A DNA stretch of 51,486 nt, from positions 1 to 51,486 of the forward strand of contig NZ_FZPO01000024.1 of assembly GCF_900198655.1 (NCBI RefSeq), written 5' to 3'. Each line of letters opens with the position of its first letter. Within the stretch, counting starts at the first letter, position 1. The notes under the pieces are model-generated. The model saw only the letters and a list, made by a program, of their open reading frames with translations, searched no databases and was not told where the DNA came from. Shown one piece after another: positions 8,741 through 16,377 of the stretch. Source of the DNA: Helicobacter equorum. GTDB taxonomy: Bacteria; Campylobacterota; Campylobacteria; Campylobacterales; Helicobacteraceae. The translations under genes were made by a program, and so were the position numbers.

Positions 8741-10213
8741 TTAGTGTATATGGATAGAGAGGTTTGAGATTGGCTTTTGTAAGCGAGATACATTTTCCTT
8801 AGCAAGATATAAAGAATGACTAGAGTGAGCATGCAAGGATGTGTGTTTATCGTTTTGTTCCAAGGTTAGGGTTATATGCGTACGCGTGTGTGGGGCTTTT
8901 GTAAGACATTGGGCTAATCCCAATATAAAGCTAAGCCACTGAATCTGTGAGAGTGGGGGCAGGGAATGTAGGGTCGGAGGGATTTTTGGAATTTTTTTAT
9001 CGCTATATTCTATTAACAAAGCAATGAGTTCCCTCTGTGTGTGGGAAAATCCATATTCTAATCCATTGAGTAGGATATATGCACCATGGAGATTTGTTTG
9101 ATAAAAATTTAAAATAGTGCCAATAGGGCTAAGATATGCCGCGATCCCAAGTATATGACGAAGTTCTGTAGGGCAATTATGTAGCGGAGAGAGTGTATCA
9201 AAAAGATCTAGTGCAAGGGATTTTAGTTGGTTTGCATATTTTGTTTGCAACAAAAACCGATCCTGTAAGCTTGCTACAGAAGGATTAAACCCATTAGGAA
9301 ACTGATAGCATTGGTTGCGTAATAAATCTGCTAAAAACACGCCTTCTCGCACGCCTACACCACTTGTGATAACATTTTTAGCACCCAGATGCTCGACAAT
9401 ACTTGTAAAAATCAGCACGCCACTTGTGATGGTATCGATTCTATCTTGTGGAATATGGAGGTTTTGGAGTTTGTGTGCGGGCGAAGTAATAATTTTTTCA
9501 AAAAGTTTTTTGTGCTCTTTAGGACTAAATTCATAGCCATGGATTCTATTAAGTGGATATTGTGTGTGTTTAATGAGCATTTTTGCCACTGCCCTAATTG
9601 TCCCACCTATGCCAAATACAGTATCATGCTGGTAGTGTTTTGGGATTTTGGCAAGCTCTTGAATGATATAAGCTCTTGCACTCTCAATGTCATTACGCGT
9701 ATCAAAAAATAATTCTTTGATACGAATCGTGCCTATATTCAGAGAGATAAGGTCGATAATTTTACCATTTTGGATAAGTGCGCATTCTGTGCTACCACCG
9801 CCGATGTCAATGGTAATACCATCTTTTTTATGTACTAAATTTGCACAAGCCACACCTCCATAAAACGCCTCTTTTTGTCCGTCTATGATTTTGATATGGA
9901 GATTGCATTCTTTTTTGACACGCGTGAGGAATTCTTTGGCATTTGGGGCATCGCGTATCGCGGAAGTTGCTACGCAAAAAAGCTTAGTAGTTTTATAGCT
10001 TTTGGCTATATTCAAAAATTCTTTGAGCGCAAAAAGTGCGCGCTGCATAGGAATCTCTTGAAGCATACCACCGTTTTCATAGCAACCTTCAGAGATTCGC
10101 ACCTTAGATTTTATTTCGTGGATTAAATGAAATCCAAAGCGACTAGTTTTGCGAAAGATTGCCATCCTCGCAGAGTTAGAACCAATGTCGATGACGCTGG
10201 TAACCTTGGCCAT
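8741..10213 (-). CDS. ppx: Ppx/GppA exopolyphosphatase family protein
   Basis: A 490-residue Ppx/GppA phosphatase that degrades polyphosphate or pppGpp. The actin-like fold shows VIDIGSNSARMAIF at the N-terminus and TIDIGGGSTECALI near residue 140, with GIGGTIRAVAKM and ITSGVGVREGVF further on. The C-terminal 180 residues form the helical extension of the long forms. The start codon overlaps the ferredoxin stop by one base (TAATG). The order fdx-ppx-waaC-htrB matches H. pylori HP0277-HP0280. Confidence 0.92.
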   Translation of the reverse strand: MAKVTSVIDIGSNSARMAIFRKTSRFGFHLIHEIKSKVRISEGCYENGGMLQEIPMQRALFALKEFLNIAKSYKTTKLFCVATSAIRDAPNAKEFLTRVKKECNLHIKIIDGQKEAFYGGVACANLVHKKDGITIDIGGGSTECALIQNGKIIDLISLNIGTIRIKELFFDTRNDIESARAYIIQELAKIPKHYQHDTVFGIGGTIRAVAKMLIKHTQYPLNRIHGYEFSPKEHKKLFEKIITSPAHKLQNLHIPQDRIDTITSGVLIFTSIVEHLGAKNVITSGVGVREGVFLADLLRNQCYQFPNGFNPSVASLQDRFLLQTKYANQLKSLALDLFDTLSPLHNCPTELRHILGIAAYLSPIGTILNFYQTNLHGAYILLNGLEYGFSHTQRELIALLIEYSDKKIPKIPPTLHSLPPLSQIQWLSFILGLAQCLTKAPHTRTHITLTLEQNDKHTSLHAHSSHSLYLAKENVSRLQKPISNLSIHIH

Positions 10214-10464
10214 TATTCTGACCTTTTGAGTTGCTCGGACTTATAACGGAGTTCTTCAATATTTTCTATGTTATCAGGATCTGGGACTATCGCATCTACT
10301 GGACATACTGGGATACAATTTGGCTCATCATAATACCCTATGCATTCTGTGCAACGATCAGGATCTATGACATAAAATGGATCATCTGCATCAATTGCTT
10401 CATTTGGGCATTCTTCCCTACACGCATCACAAGCAATGCATTCATCATTAATCATTAAAGCCAT
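10213..10464 (-). CDS. Two-[4Fe-4S] ferredoxin
   Basis: An 83-residue bacterial ferredoxin. Cluster one is bound by C9, C12, C15 and C19-type ligands (CIACDACREECP) and cluster two by C38, C41, C50 and C54, with the longer loop CTECIGYYDEPNCIPVCP typical of Allochromatium-type ferredoxins. In Campylobacterota such ferredoxins accept electrons from 2-oxoacid oxidoreductases; that role is inferred. It is the first gene of the operon and has AGGAG seven bases before its start. Confidence 0.95.
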   Translation of the reverse strand: MALMINDECIACDACREECPNEAIDADDPFYVIDPDRCTECIGYYDEPNCIPVCPVDAIVPDPDNIENIEELRYKSEQLKRSE

Positions 10465-10560
10465 TTTTTCTCCTTAAAAAGTGTAAAGAGTGTTTTTAAC
10501 TAAAAGCCTGTTAATTTTTCCTTAAAATGCCAAAAAAGACAAGTTTATGCAAGGTTTAGT

Positions 10561-10566
10561 TACAAT
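10561..10566 (+). promoter_or_regulatory. -10 element for the Gfo/Idh/MocA gene
   Basis: TACAAT lies 30 bases before the ATG of the oxidoreductase gene; a second TACAAT follows at 10572-10577. Either could serve as the -10 box. The same 130-base gap must also hold the divergent promoter of the ferredoxin operon, which I could not place. Confidence 0.35.
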
Positions 10567-10595
10567 AAGAATACAATTTAGACGAAGGGCTAGTG

Positions 10596-11651
10596 ATGTT
10601 ACGATGCGGAGTCGTGGGATATGGATATTGGGGTGTGAATGTTGCGCGCACGCTTAGTGAGCTTAATGGCTTGGAACTATATGCGTTGTGCGAGATAGAA
10701 TCTGAGCGCGCACACAATGCTCTAGAAGTTTTTCCATCTTTACGAATATATCAAGATTTTGAAGATTTTTTAGGCGATGAAAACATTGAGTGTGTGTTTA
10801 TCATTACCCCACCACACACACATTTTGCCCTTGCAAAACAAGCTATAGAATCTAAAAAGCATCTTTTTGTTGAGAAGCCACTTTGTATGAATTATGCAGA
10901 TTCACAAAGGCTTTATGATTTAGCACACAAGCACAATGTTGTGCTTTTTTGCGATCATATATTTTTGCATGCGCCAGCAGTGCAATATCTCAAAACACAT
11001 ATTCATGAGTTTGGTAACATTGTTTCAATTACCGCGCGACGCATTAATTTAGGTTTGTTTCAGAGTGCTACTGATGTCGTATGGGATCTTGCAATCCATG
11101 ATTTGAGTATCATTGATTATCTTGTGGGGCTTGATGTAAAGCGTGTGAGTGTTTTTAAGCAAAAATATTTACATTATCCAAATGATGCTTTTGCGGTGCT
11201 TAACCTTGAACTTAACGATGGTATTGTCGCAATGATTAATGTCTCGTGGCTTTCGCCTATTAAGGTTCGCGAGATGAGCATTGGCGGAAGTAAGCAAACT
11301 GCAATCTATGATGAAACACGCGTAGATAAGCTTAGAATCTATACAAGCGGTGTGGTGCTTGAAGAGAATCTACAAACCGATACCTTGCACCAAGCGATGG
11401 TAAAATATCGTTTAGGCGAGGTGCAAACACCACATCTTTCTAGGGAATTAGCCTTACACAGAAGTATCAAAGCATTTGCACATTTGGTGTATGCAAAGAG
11501 TTATATGATACAACAAGCAAGTGATATAACTTCTTGTTGCACGGATATAAGCACAAGTGAATCTATGATGCCATCATGGGGAGAAGCAGAATATCGCGAT
11601 CATACACTGCGTGTTATGGCTGTGTTGGAGCGTTTGGAGTGTGCGTATTAG
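10596..11651 (+). CDS. Gfo/Idh/MocA family oxidoreductase
   Basis: A 351-residue NAD(P)-dependent sugar dehydrogenase-like protein. The N-terminal Rossmann fold starts CGVVGYGYWGVNVARTL, and the family motif EKPL (LFVEKPLCMN) is near residue 94, with the catalytic-domain segment WDLAIHDLSIIDYL. I prefer the ATG at 10596 over the GTG just before it. WlbA-like members oxidise UDP-sugars, so a role in surface sugar synthesis is possible, but the substrate cannot be told. The 3' end overlaps the convergent DUF2393 gene by 38 bases. Confidence 0.88.
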   Translation: MLRCGVVGYGYWGVNVARTLSELNGLELYALCEIESERAHNALEVFPSLRIYQDFEDFLGDENIECVFIITPPHTHFALAKQAIESKKHLFVEKPLCMNYADSQRLYDLAHKHNVVLFCDHIFLHAPAVQYLKTHIHEFGNIVSITARRINLGLFQSATDVVWDLAIHDLSIIDYLVGLDVKRVSVFKQKYLHYPNDAFAVLNLELNDGIVAMINVSWLSPIKVREMSIGGSKQTAIYDETRVDKLRIYTSGVVLEENLQTDTLHQAMVKYRLGEVQTPHLSRELALHRSIKAFAHLVYAKSYMIQQASDITSCCTDISTSESMMPSWGEAEYRDHTLRVMAVLERLECAY

Positions 11652-12213
11652 GTTGTGTGTCGTGTGTTTTGTGCAAAAGTTTGTTTAATCCATTGCTATT
11701 GTGGCAGTCGATGTAGAGTGTGTAATCAAAAGGTGGAGTGGGCGTAAAATCATCAAAGATAAGTTGAAATCCATCGCTTTGATTTGGTTGGAGTTGCAGA
11801 GGAATGGTTTGCTTATAATGCTTTTTTGGATACACGCGACTAAGAGGTTTTAAAAACCCATCGTGTAAAATATCCACGCTAACTTCGCATGTAATAAATG
11901 GCGCAAAGCCTGTGTTTGTAACTTTGGCTTGGAGAAAAAACGCGTTGATATATTCAAGGCGTTTGCTTTGCAAGATGTGTATGTCTGTTTTGTAAAGAAA
12001 GTGTTGCATACAAAATTGCAACAAAAATGGCGCACTCACAAAGAGCATAAAACTGAGAAAAAAGAAAAATTTTGAGAAAAATCTGCGTCCTCTTAGTAAT
12101 AATCCGAGCATAAAAAAAAGAACAAAAATAATAAACAATGCACCCATAAGTCCAATTTCATAAAATGCAAAGGTATCAAAAAAATTTTGTATAAGTGTTA
12201 TGTAATCTTGCAT
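11614..12213 (-). CDS. DUF2393 family membrane protein
   Basis: A 199-residue protein of the Campylobacterota-specific DUF2393 family, function unknown. Two hydrophobic segments (about 20-40 and 47-65) are followed by a soluble domain with VTNTGFAPFITCEVSVDIL, which looks like a beta-rich fold. It overlaps the end of the Gfo/Idh gene tail to tail and follows hisIE by three bases on the minus strand. Confidence 0.78.
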   Translation of the reverse strand: MQDYITLIQNFFDTFAFYEIGLMGALFIIFVLFFMLGLLLRGRRFFSKFFFFLSFMLFVSAPFLLQFCMQHFLYKTDIHILQSKRLEYINAFFLQAKVTNTGFAPFITCEVSVDILHDGFLKPLSRVYPKKHYKQTIPLQLQPNQSDGFQLIFDDFTPTPPFDYTLYIDCHNSNGLNKLLHKTHDTQPNTHTPNAPTQP

Positions 12214-12216
12214 GAT

Positions 12217-12993
12217 TTAGCTTTGGCGAGAGTTTTTCTCCTCTATCCCGCTTATTCCTTCTCTTCTTTGGAGTTCTTGATAGATTCTATCAGGACTAAT
12301 GCCATAGAGCCCAAGCCCAACGAGCGTGTGATAGATTAAGTCACTGCATTCATAAATAATCTCTTCTTCCTTAGCGTCTTTGAGTGCAAAAGTGAATTCC
12401 CCAGCTTCTTCAATGATTTTTTTACAAATGGTGTTGATTCCTTTGGCATACAATGAGGCAGTATAAGAGGTTTTTGGGTTATCTCCACGTTTTTGCAAAA
12501 TGGTGTGATATAGTGAATCAATAATCCCATAAAGCTTTGTCGTATCTATGATCGGTGTGTGTTCTTGCAAGTCTGTAGAATCTAGTGAATTTAAGGTTGT
12601 AAAAAAGCAACTTTTTGCTCCCGTATGACACGCCACACCCACTTGCCGTACCATAAAAAGCAAGGTATCGCGATCACAATCAAGCTTTATAGATTCTATA
12701 TGTTGGTAATGTCCGCTTTGTTCTCCCTTTTCCCAAATACGTTGTTTGGATCGTGAGAAATAATGTGCTATTTTGCTTGTAAGACTTAGACTTAATGATT
12801 CTTGGTTGCTATAGGCTAACATTAAAACAGATTGATCATCTATACTTTGGACAATCGTAGGAATTAGGGGCGATTTTTTCCAATCAATGGCATTAAGAAT
12901 TTGTGAGAGTGAGGCGCTATGAACTTGGTTTAGATTTTTGGAATCTTGTGGGGTATTTGTTATGGGTTGCAAACTCTGCGTAGTGGGTTTCAT
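12217..12993 (-). CDS. hisIE: Bifunctional phosphoribosyl-AMP cyclohydrolase/phosphoribosyl-ATP diphosphatase
   Basis: A 258-residue fusion catalysing steps two and three of histidine synthesis. HisI spans about 35-130: VLMLAYSNQESL, YFSRSKQRIWEKGEQSGH, and the metal-binding DCDRDTLLF and GVACHTGAKSCFF. HisE spans about 160-255, with KIIEEAGEF and ECSDLIYHTLVGL. The N-terminus carries about 35 extra polar residues before HisI, so an internal start is possible, though no internal ATG before the HisI domain stands out. The other his genes are not in this window. The start touches the stop of the SPFH gene (TAGATG). Confidence 0.93.
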   Translation of the reverse strand: MKPTTQSLQPITNTPQDSKNLNQVHSASLSQILNAIDWKKSPLIPTIVQSIDDQSVLMLAYSNQESLSLSLTSKIAHYFSRSKQRIWEKGEQSGHYQHIESIKLDCDRDTLLFMVRQVGVACHTGAKSCFFTTLNSLDSTDLQEHTPIIDTTKLYGIIDSLYHTILQKRGDNPKTSYTASLYAKGINTICKKIIEEAGEFTFALKDAKEEEIIYECSDLIYHTLVGLGLYGISPDRIYQELQRREGISGIEEKNSRQS

Positions 12994-14109
12994 CTATTGT
13001 GCGCCCACTGTGCTTTGTCGTTTGCTTTTAGAATCCACCCAAATATTTGGCACAGAACCACCTGGTGCTAGAAAAATTTGTGCATTCGTATTTTCTTTGA
13101 GTGCTTCGTTAAATTTACCTTGGACTTCGATTTGTCGCAAATCTAAAAGGCGTTGGCTTAGGCTATCGGCAATAAGTTTGTTAGCTTGAGATTGTGCTTT
13201 GGCTTCGATTGTGATTGCATCTGCCACACCTTGTGCTTTTACACGATTTGCATCCGCCTCACCTTTGGCAAGTGCAGCTACTTTCTCGGCTTCTTGCTTT
13301 GCTCTATCGACTTCATATCGTACTCTTTCGGCTTCTTGTCTCGCGACTTGGACTTGCTCAATTTGAGCCTTGATTTTTTCTGGCAACACAATTTCGCGTA
13401 GCTGCACAGAAGTAAGGGTTACAGGGTCATTTTTAAACTTACGAATCTCCGTTTCCATATTGATGGCAATTTCTTTGGCAATATCATCACGCTTGGTTGG
13501 CAATTCTTCTGCCGGATAGCGCCCTACGACACTTCGCACTACATCACGCACGACAGGGTTGATGATCTTTTGCTCCCATGAGATTCCATACACGGCGATA
13601 GTTAGTGGAGCATTAACATCATTTAGCTGATATTGGACAGTAAGTTCGATAGAAACCGTAAGTCCTCTTGAATCTAGCACGCTAATAGCATCGTTTCTAA
13701 AAATACCTTGGTTTTTGGCTATGGCACCCATATCTTCTGTGCGTGAAAAGTTTATTGTTCGCACACGCGTATCAACAATAATCACTTCTTGAAAAAATGG
13801 GATAAAAAAATGCAAACCAGGTTGTAGTGGTGTAGGTTCATATTTACCTGTAGTCACTTTGATCCCAACTTCACCGGAATTAATAATAACAAATGGGCGT
13901 TCAATGATAAGGATTAAGACAATGGCTACTAAGATAAGCAGAATGGTGAGTTTTTTGCCACTAGGTAAAAAATTACCAATATTGTCAAAATTATTTCCAC
14001 CACTAAAAGGCGGTTTATTGTTATTATCGTTGCGTTTTGGTTCAGGGCGCTTGTTCTCATTCATTTGTGCGCGTTTGTTTTTGAGGTGTTCGTTAAGATC
14101 AATTGGCAT
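12994..14109 (-). CDS. SPFH/prohibitin (HflK-like) membrane protein
   Basis: A 371-residue band-7 protein. A charged, Asn-rich N-terminus is followed by one membrane segment at about 54-70 and the SPFH domain (INSGEVGIKVTTGKY, LQPGLHFFIPFFQEVIIVDTR). A long Glu/Ala/Arg-rich coiled coil lies at about 240-320 (VARQEAERVRYEVDRAKQEA). Such proteins form large membrane rings that organise proteases or lipid domains; the partner here is unknown. Homologues of similar layout are present in H. pylori. Confidence 0.88.
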   Translation of the reverse strand: MPIDLNEHLKNKRAQMNENKRPEPKRNDNNNKPPFSGGNNFDNIGNFLPSGKKLTILLILVAIVLILIIERPFVIINSGEVGIKVTTGKYEPTPLQPGLHFFIPFFQEVIIVDTRVRTINFSRTEDMGAIAKNQGIFRNDAISVLDSRGLTVSIELTVQYQLNDVNAPLTIAVYGISWEQKIINPVVRDVVRSVVGRYPAEELPTKRDDIAKEIAINMETEIRKFKNDPVTLTSVQLREIVLPEKIKAQIEQVQVARQEAERVRYEVDRAKQEAEKVAALAKGEADANRVKAQGVADAITIEAKAQSQANKLIADSLSQRLLDLRQIEVQGKFNEALKENTNAQIFLAPGGSVPNIWVDSKSKRQSTVGAQ

Positions 14110-14120
14110 AAGAATCCTTT

Positions 14121-15044
14121 TTAGATAAATGTGAGATATTTTCTGTATTTTTGACTTTTGCCTTGTACGATAGCAAAAAATTCCTCTTGGAGTCTCTTGG
14201 TGATAGGACCAGCTTTACCCTCACCAATTACGCGCCAATCTAACTCTCGAATAGGTGTAATTTCTGCAGCTGTTCCAGTAAAAAACGCTTCATTAGCAAT
14301 ATACACTTCATCGCGAGAGATTCTGCGTCGTTGTAGTGGAATGCCAAGATCTTTAGCAAGTTCCACAACGGTGGCTTGTGTGATAGATTCTAGACTATTG
14401 TCATGTGGAGGAGTGATGAGCACACCATCACGCACGATAAAAAAGCACTCGCCGCTTCCTTCGGCTATGAATCCATTATCATCAAGGAGTAATGCTTCCT
14501 CGCACCCTGCGCTTATGGCTTCATATTTTGCCATTTGAGAATTAAGGTAGCCACCAGCAGATTTTGCTTTACCCATATGAGATTTTGTAGAGCTACGCGT
14601 AAAGGAGCTTGTTTTGACCTTGATACCATATTTGAGTGCATCATCACCCAAATACGCACCCCATTCCCAAGCAGCAATAGCGACATTTACCGGCGCGTGG
14701 ACATGATAAAGTCCCATGACGCCATAGCCTAAATAGATAAGTGGTCGGATATATACATTAGCTTTGTAGTCATCTTTATTAGCACGCAAAAGCTCAATTT
14801 GCGCATTTTCAAGTTCTGTTTGTGTATAAGGGCTTTTGATGCACACAATCTTTGCTGAATCTAGAAGACGTCTTGTGTGATCTTGCAAACGAAAAATTGC
14901 TAAACCTTCTGGCGTCATGTAAGCCCTTGTGCCTTCAAACACAGCATTTCCATAATGCAGAGTGTGTGTTAGGATATGTGTAGTAGCTTCTGCCCAAGGG
15001 ATTAGCTTACCATCTTTCCAAATATATTGCGCTTCTTTTAGCAT
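14121..15044 (-). CDS. ilvE: Branched-chain amino acid aminotransferase
   Basis: A class IV PLP aminotransferase of 307 residues that makes leucine, isoleucine and valine from their 2-oxoacids. Landmarks are THTLHYGNAVFEGTRAY, GYGVMGLYHVHAPVN, the KSAGGYLNSQMAKYEA segment, LLDDNGFIAEGSGECFF and the FFTGTAAEITPI loop. Two ATG codons are adjacent (15047 and 15044). I chose 15044 because the GGAG ribosome site is only three bases from the first and six from the second. The next gene, for the SPFH protein, starts 11 bases downstream. Confidence 0.94.
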   Translation of the reverse strand: MLKEAQYIWKDGKLIPWAEATTHILTHTLHYGNAVFEGTRAYMTPEGLAIFRLQDHTRRLLDSAKIVCIKSPYTQTELENAQIELLRANKDDYKANVYIRPLIYLGYGVMGLYHVHAPVNVAIAAWEWGAYLGDDALKYGIKVKTSSFTRSSTKSHMGKAKSAGGYLNSQMAKYEAISAGCEEALLLDDNGFIAEGSGECFFIVRDGVLITPPHDNSLESITQATVVELAKDLGIPLQRRRISRDEVYIANEAFFTGTAAEITPIRELDWRVIGEGKAGPITKRLQEEFFAIVQGKSQKYRKYLTFI

Positions 15045-15133
15045 CATAAGCTCCTAAGTTTGAAATCAAATCACTATAGCATTTAGATACAAATGCTAAG
15101 GAATGTGCCCAATGTTACACACAGAATCCAAAA

Positions 15134-15157
15134 ATCCAAAAGATAAGTAATCTTATC
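15134..15157 (-). terminator. Intrinsic terminator after rplM-rpsI
   Basis: On the minus strand the hairpin GATAAG-ATTA-CTTATC (15142-15157) overlaps the rpsI stop and is followed by a T-rich stretch (TTTTGG and TTTTTGG). The stem is AT-rich and only six pairs long, so it may be weak. Confidence 0.45.
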
Positions 15158-15542
15158 GTTTAGAGAATTGTGGTGATCTTCTTGCCTTTTTCTTACCATA
15201 TTTTTTACGTTCTACCACTCTAGAATCTCTAGTGAGCAAACCTTTTGGCTTCAAAATCGCACGGAATGCAATGTCATAACTGTTAAGTGCCTTTGAGATA
15301 CCATGTCGCAATGCTTCAGCTTGTGCAGAATACCCACCACCTAGAGTGTGAGCGATAATATCTACAGATTTTTCTTGTTTTGTCAAGATAAGTGGTTGCA
15401 TAACTTTCATTTTGATTGCTTCGTGCCCACCAAGCCAATCATTAAGGCTTTGTCCATTGATAGTAAGCTTGCCACTACCATTTTGTAGCCATACTTTTGC
15501 GACTGCTGTTTTTCTTTTTCCTGTTGCATATACCTTTGCCAT
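15153..15542 (-). CDS. rpsI: 30S ribosomal protein S9
   Basis: A 129-residue S9. It begins [15 protein letters not shown] and ends in the conserved basic tail [24 protein letters not shown]-type sequence, whose final KR reaches the ribosomal P site. It follows rplM by two bases, the usual L13-S9 operon. Confidence 0.98.
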   Translation of the reverse strand: MAKVYATGKRKTAVAKVWLQNGSGKLTINGQSLNDWLGGHEAIKMKVMQPLILTKQEKSVDIIAHTLGGGYSAQAEALRHGISKALNSYDIAFRAILKPKGLLTRDSRVVERKKYGKKKARRSPQFSKR

Positions 15543-15544
15543 GA

Positions 15545-15988
15545 TTATTTTCCTTTAGCTACTTTGGTTGATTTGCTAACTTGAGCGTTATGAGGGTGCT
15601 CACTGCCTTTGTAGATCTTGAGTTTTTTTAACATCGCTCTACCAAGTTTTGTTTTTGGGAGCATACCACGCACCGCAAGGTGAAAAAGTTTTTCTGGAGA
15701 TTTTTGTAGCATTTCTTCAAGTGTTTTGCTTTTTGTGCTACCAAAATAGCCAGAATGTGTGAAATATTCTTTATCCTTGAGCTTCATACCAGTAAATTTT
15801 ACCTCTGTGGCATTGATGATCACAACAAAATCACCACAATCAACATTTGGCGTGAAACAAGGTTTATGTTTCCCTCGGAGAAGTGTGGCTGCTTGTGTGA
15901 TAAGACGACCAAAGACTTGATCCTTTGCATCAAGCACAACCCATTGACGATTGATATCATCTCGTGCTGCTATTTTTGTAAGTTCCAT
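15545..15988 (-). CDS. rplM: 50S ribosomal protein L13
   Basis: A 147-residue L13. Conserved segments include [27 protein letters not shown]-type sequence, [19 protein letters not shown]-like [19 protein letters not shown], and [22 protein letters not shown]. It heads the rplM-rpsI operon; a TATAAT -10 box on the minus strand lies at 16027-16032. Confidence 0.98.
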   Translation of the reverse strand: MELTKIAARDDINRQWVVLDAKDQVFGRLITQAATLLRGKHKPCFTPNVDCGDFVVIINATEVKFTGMKLKDKEYFTHSGYFGSTKSKTLEEMLQKSPEKLFHLAVRGMLPKTKLGRAMLKKLKIYKGSEHPHNAQVSKSTKVAKGK

Positions 15989-16026
15989 AGTAGAGTCCTT
16001 GCTAACTTAAGTGTTTTAGAGGTATT

Positions 16027-16032
16027 ATTATA
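16027..16032 (-). promoter_or_regulatory. -10 element for rplM-rpsI
   Basis: TATAAT on the minus strand about 40 bases before the rplM start. It implies a leader of roughly 30 bases. No clear -35 box is visible. Confidence 0.45.
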
Positions 16033-16149
16033 AGAGCTTTATAATTAAATATAACTTAAATTAATGTATTTATAAGCTTAAATATCATGAAGCAATATGG
16101 TAGCAAATAGTATATATTATTTAATATAGTTTTAAGCTCTCTGGCTTTG

Positions 16150-16158
16150 TGTTATAAT
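16150..16158 (+). promoter_or_regulatory. Extended -10 promoter of the nap operon
   Basis: TGTTATAAT is a perfect extended -10 element (TGn-TATAAT). It would start transcription near 16165 and give a leader of about 210 bases before napA. A weaker candidate, ACTATAA, lies near 16234-16240. Confidence 0.5.
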
Positions 16159-16377
16159 GTTTTTGTTTTATTAAGATTTTAAGAAAAGCTTGTGGTTCTT
16201 AAAAGAAGATTCCATAAATCATAACCTTTGGATACTATAAAAAGGGACTTTATGTAAGGACTTCCTTGAAAGAATCTAGCTTCATCAAGATTAAGGAGGT
16301 GGAGACAAACGATTTTAGTTGAATATGCCTTTTGTTTTAATTTTGCTGAAATTATAGCTTTGTTTAGAGGAGGAAAT

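Larger units (their letters stand above)
15989..16377. other. Intergenic region between rplM and napA
   Basis: This 389-base divergent gap holds the rplM promoter (TATAAT at 16027-16032, minus) and an extended -10 box for napA (16150-16158, plus). The remaining 210 bases form a long nap leader. It contains a purine-rich stretch TTAAGGAGGTGGAG at about 16290-16303 that resembles a ribosome site but has no fitting open frame, and a small AAGG-ACTT-CCTT hairpin. I see no gene in it. Confidence 0.5.
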
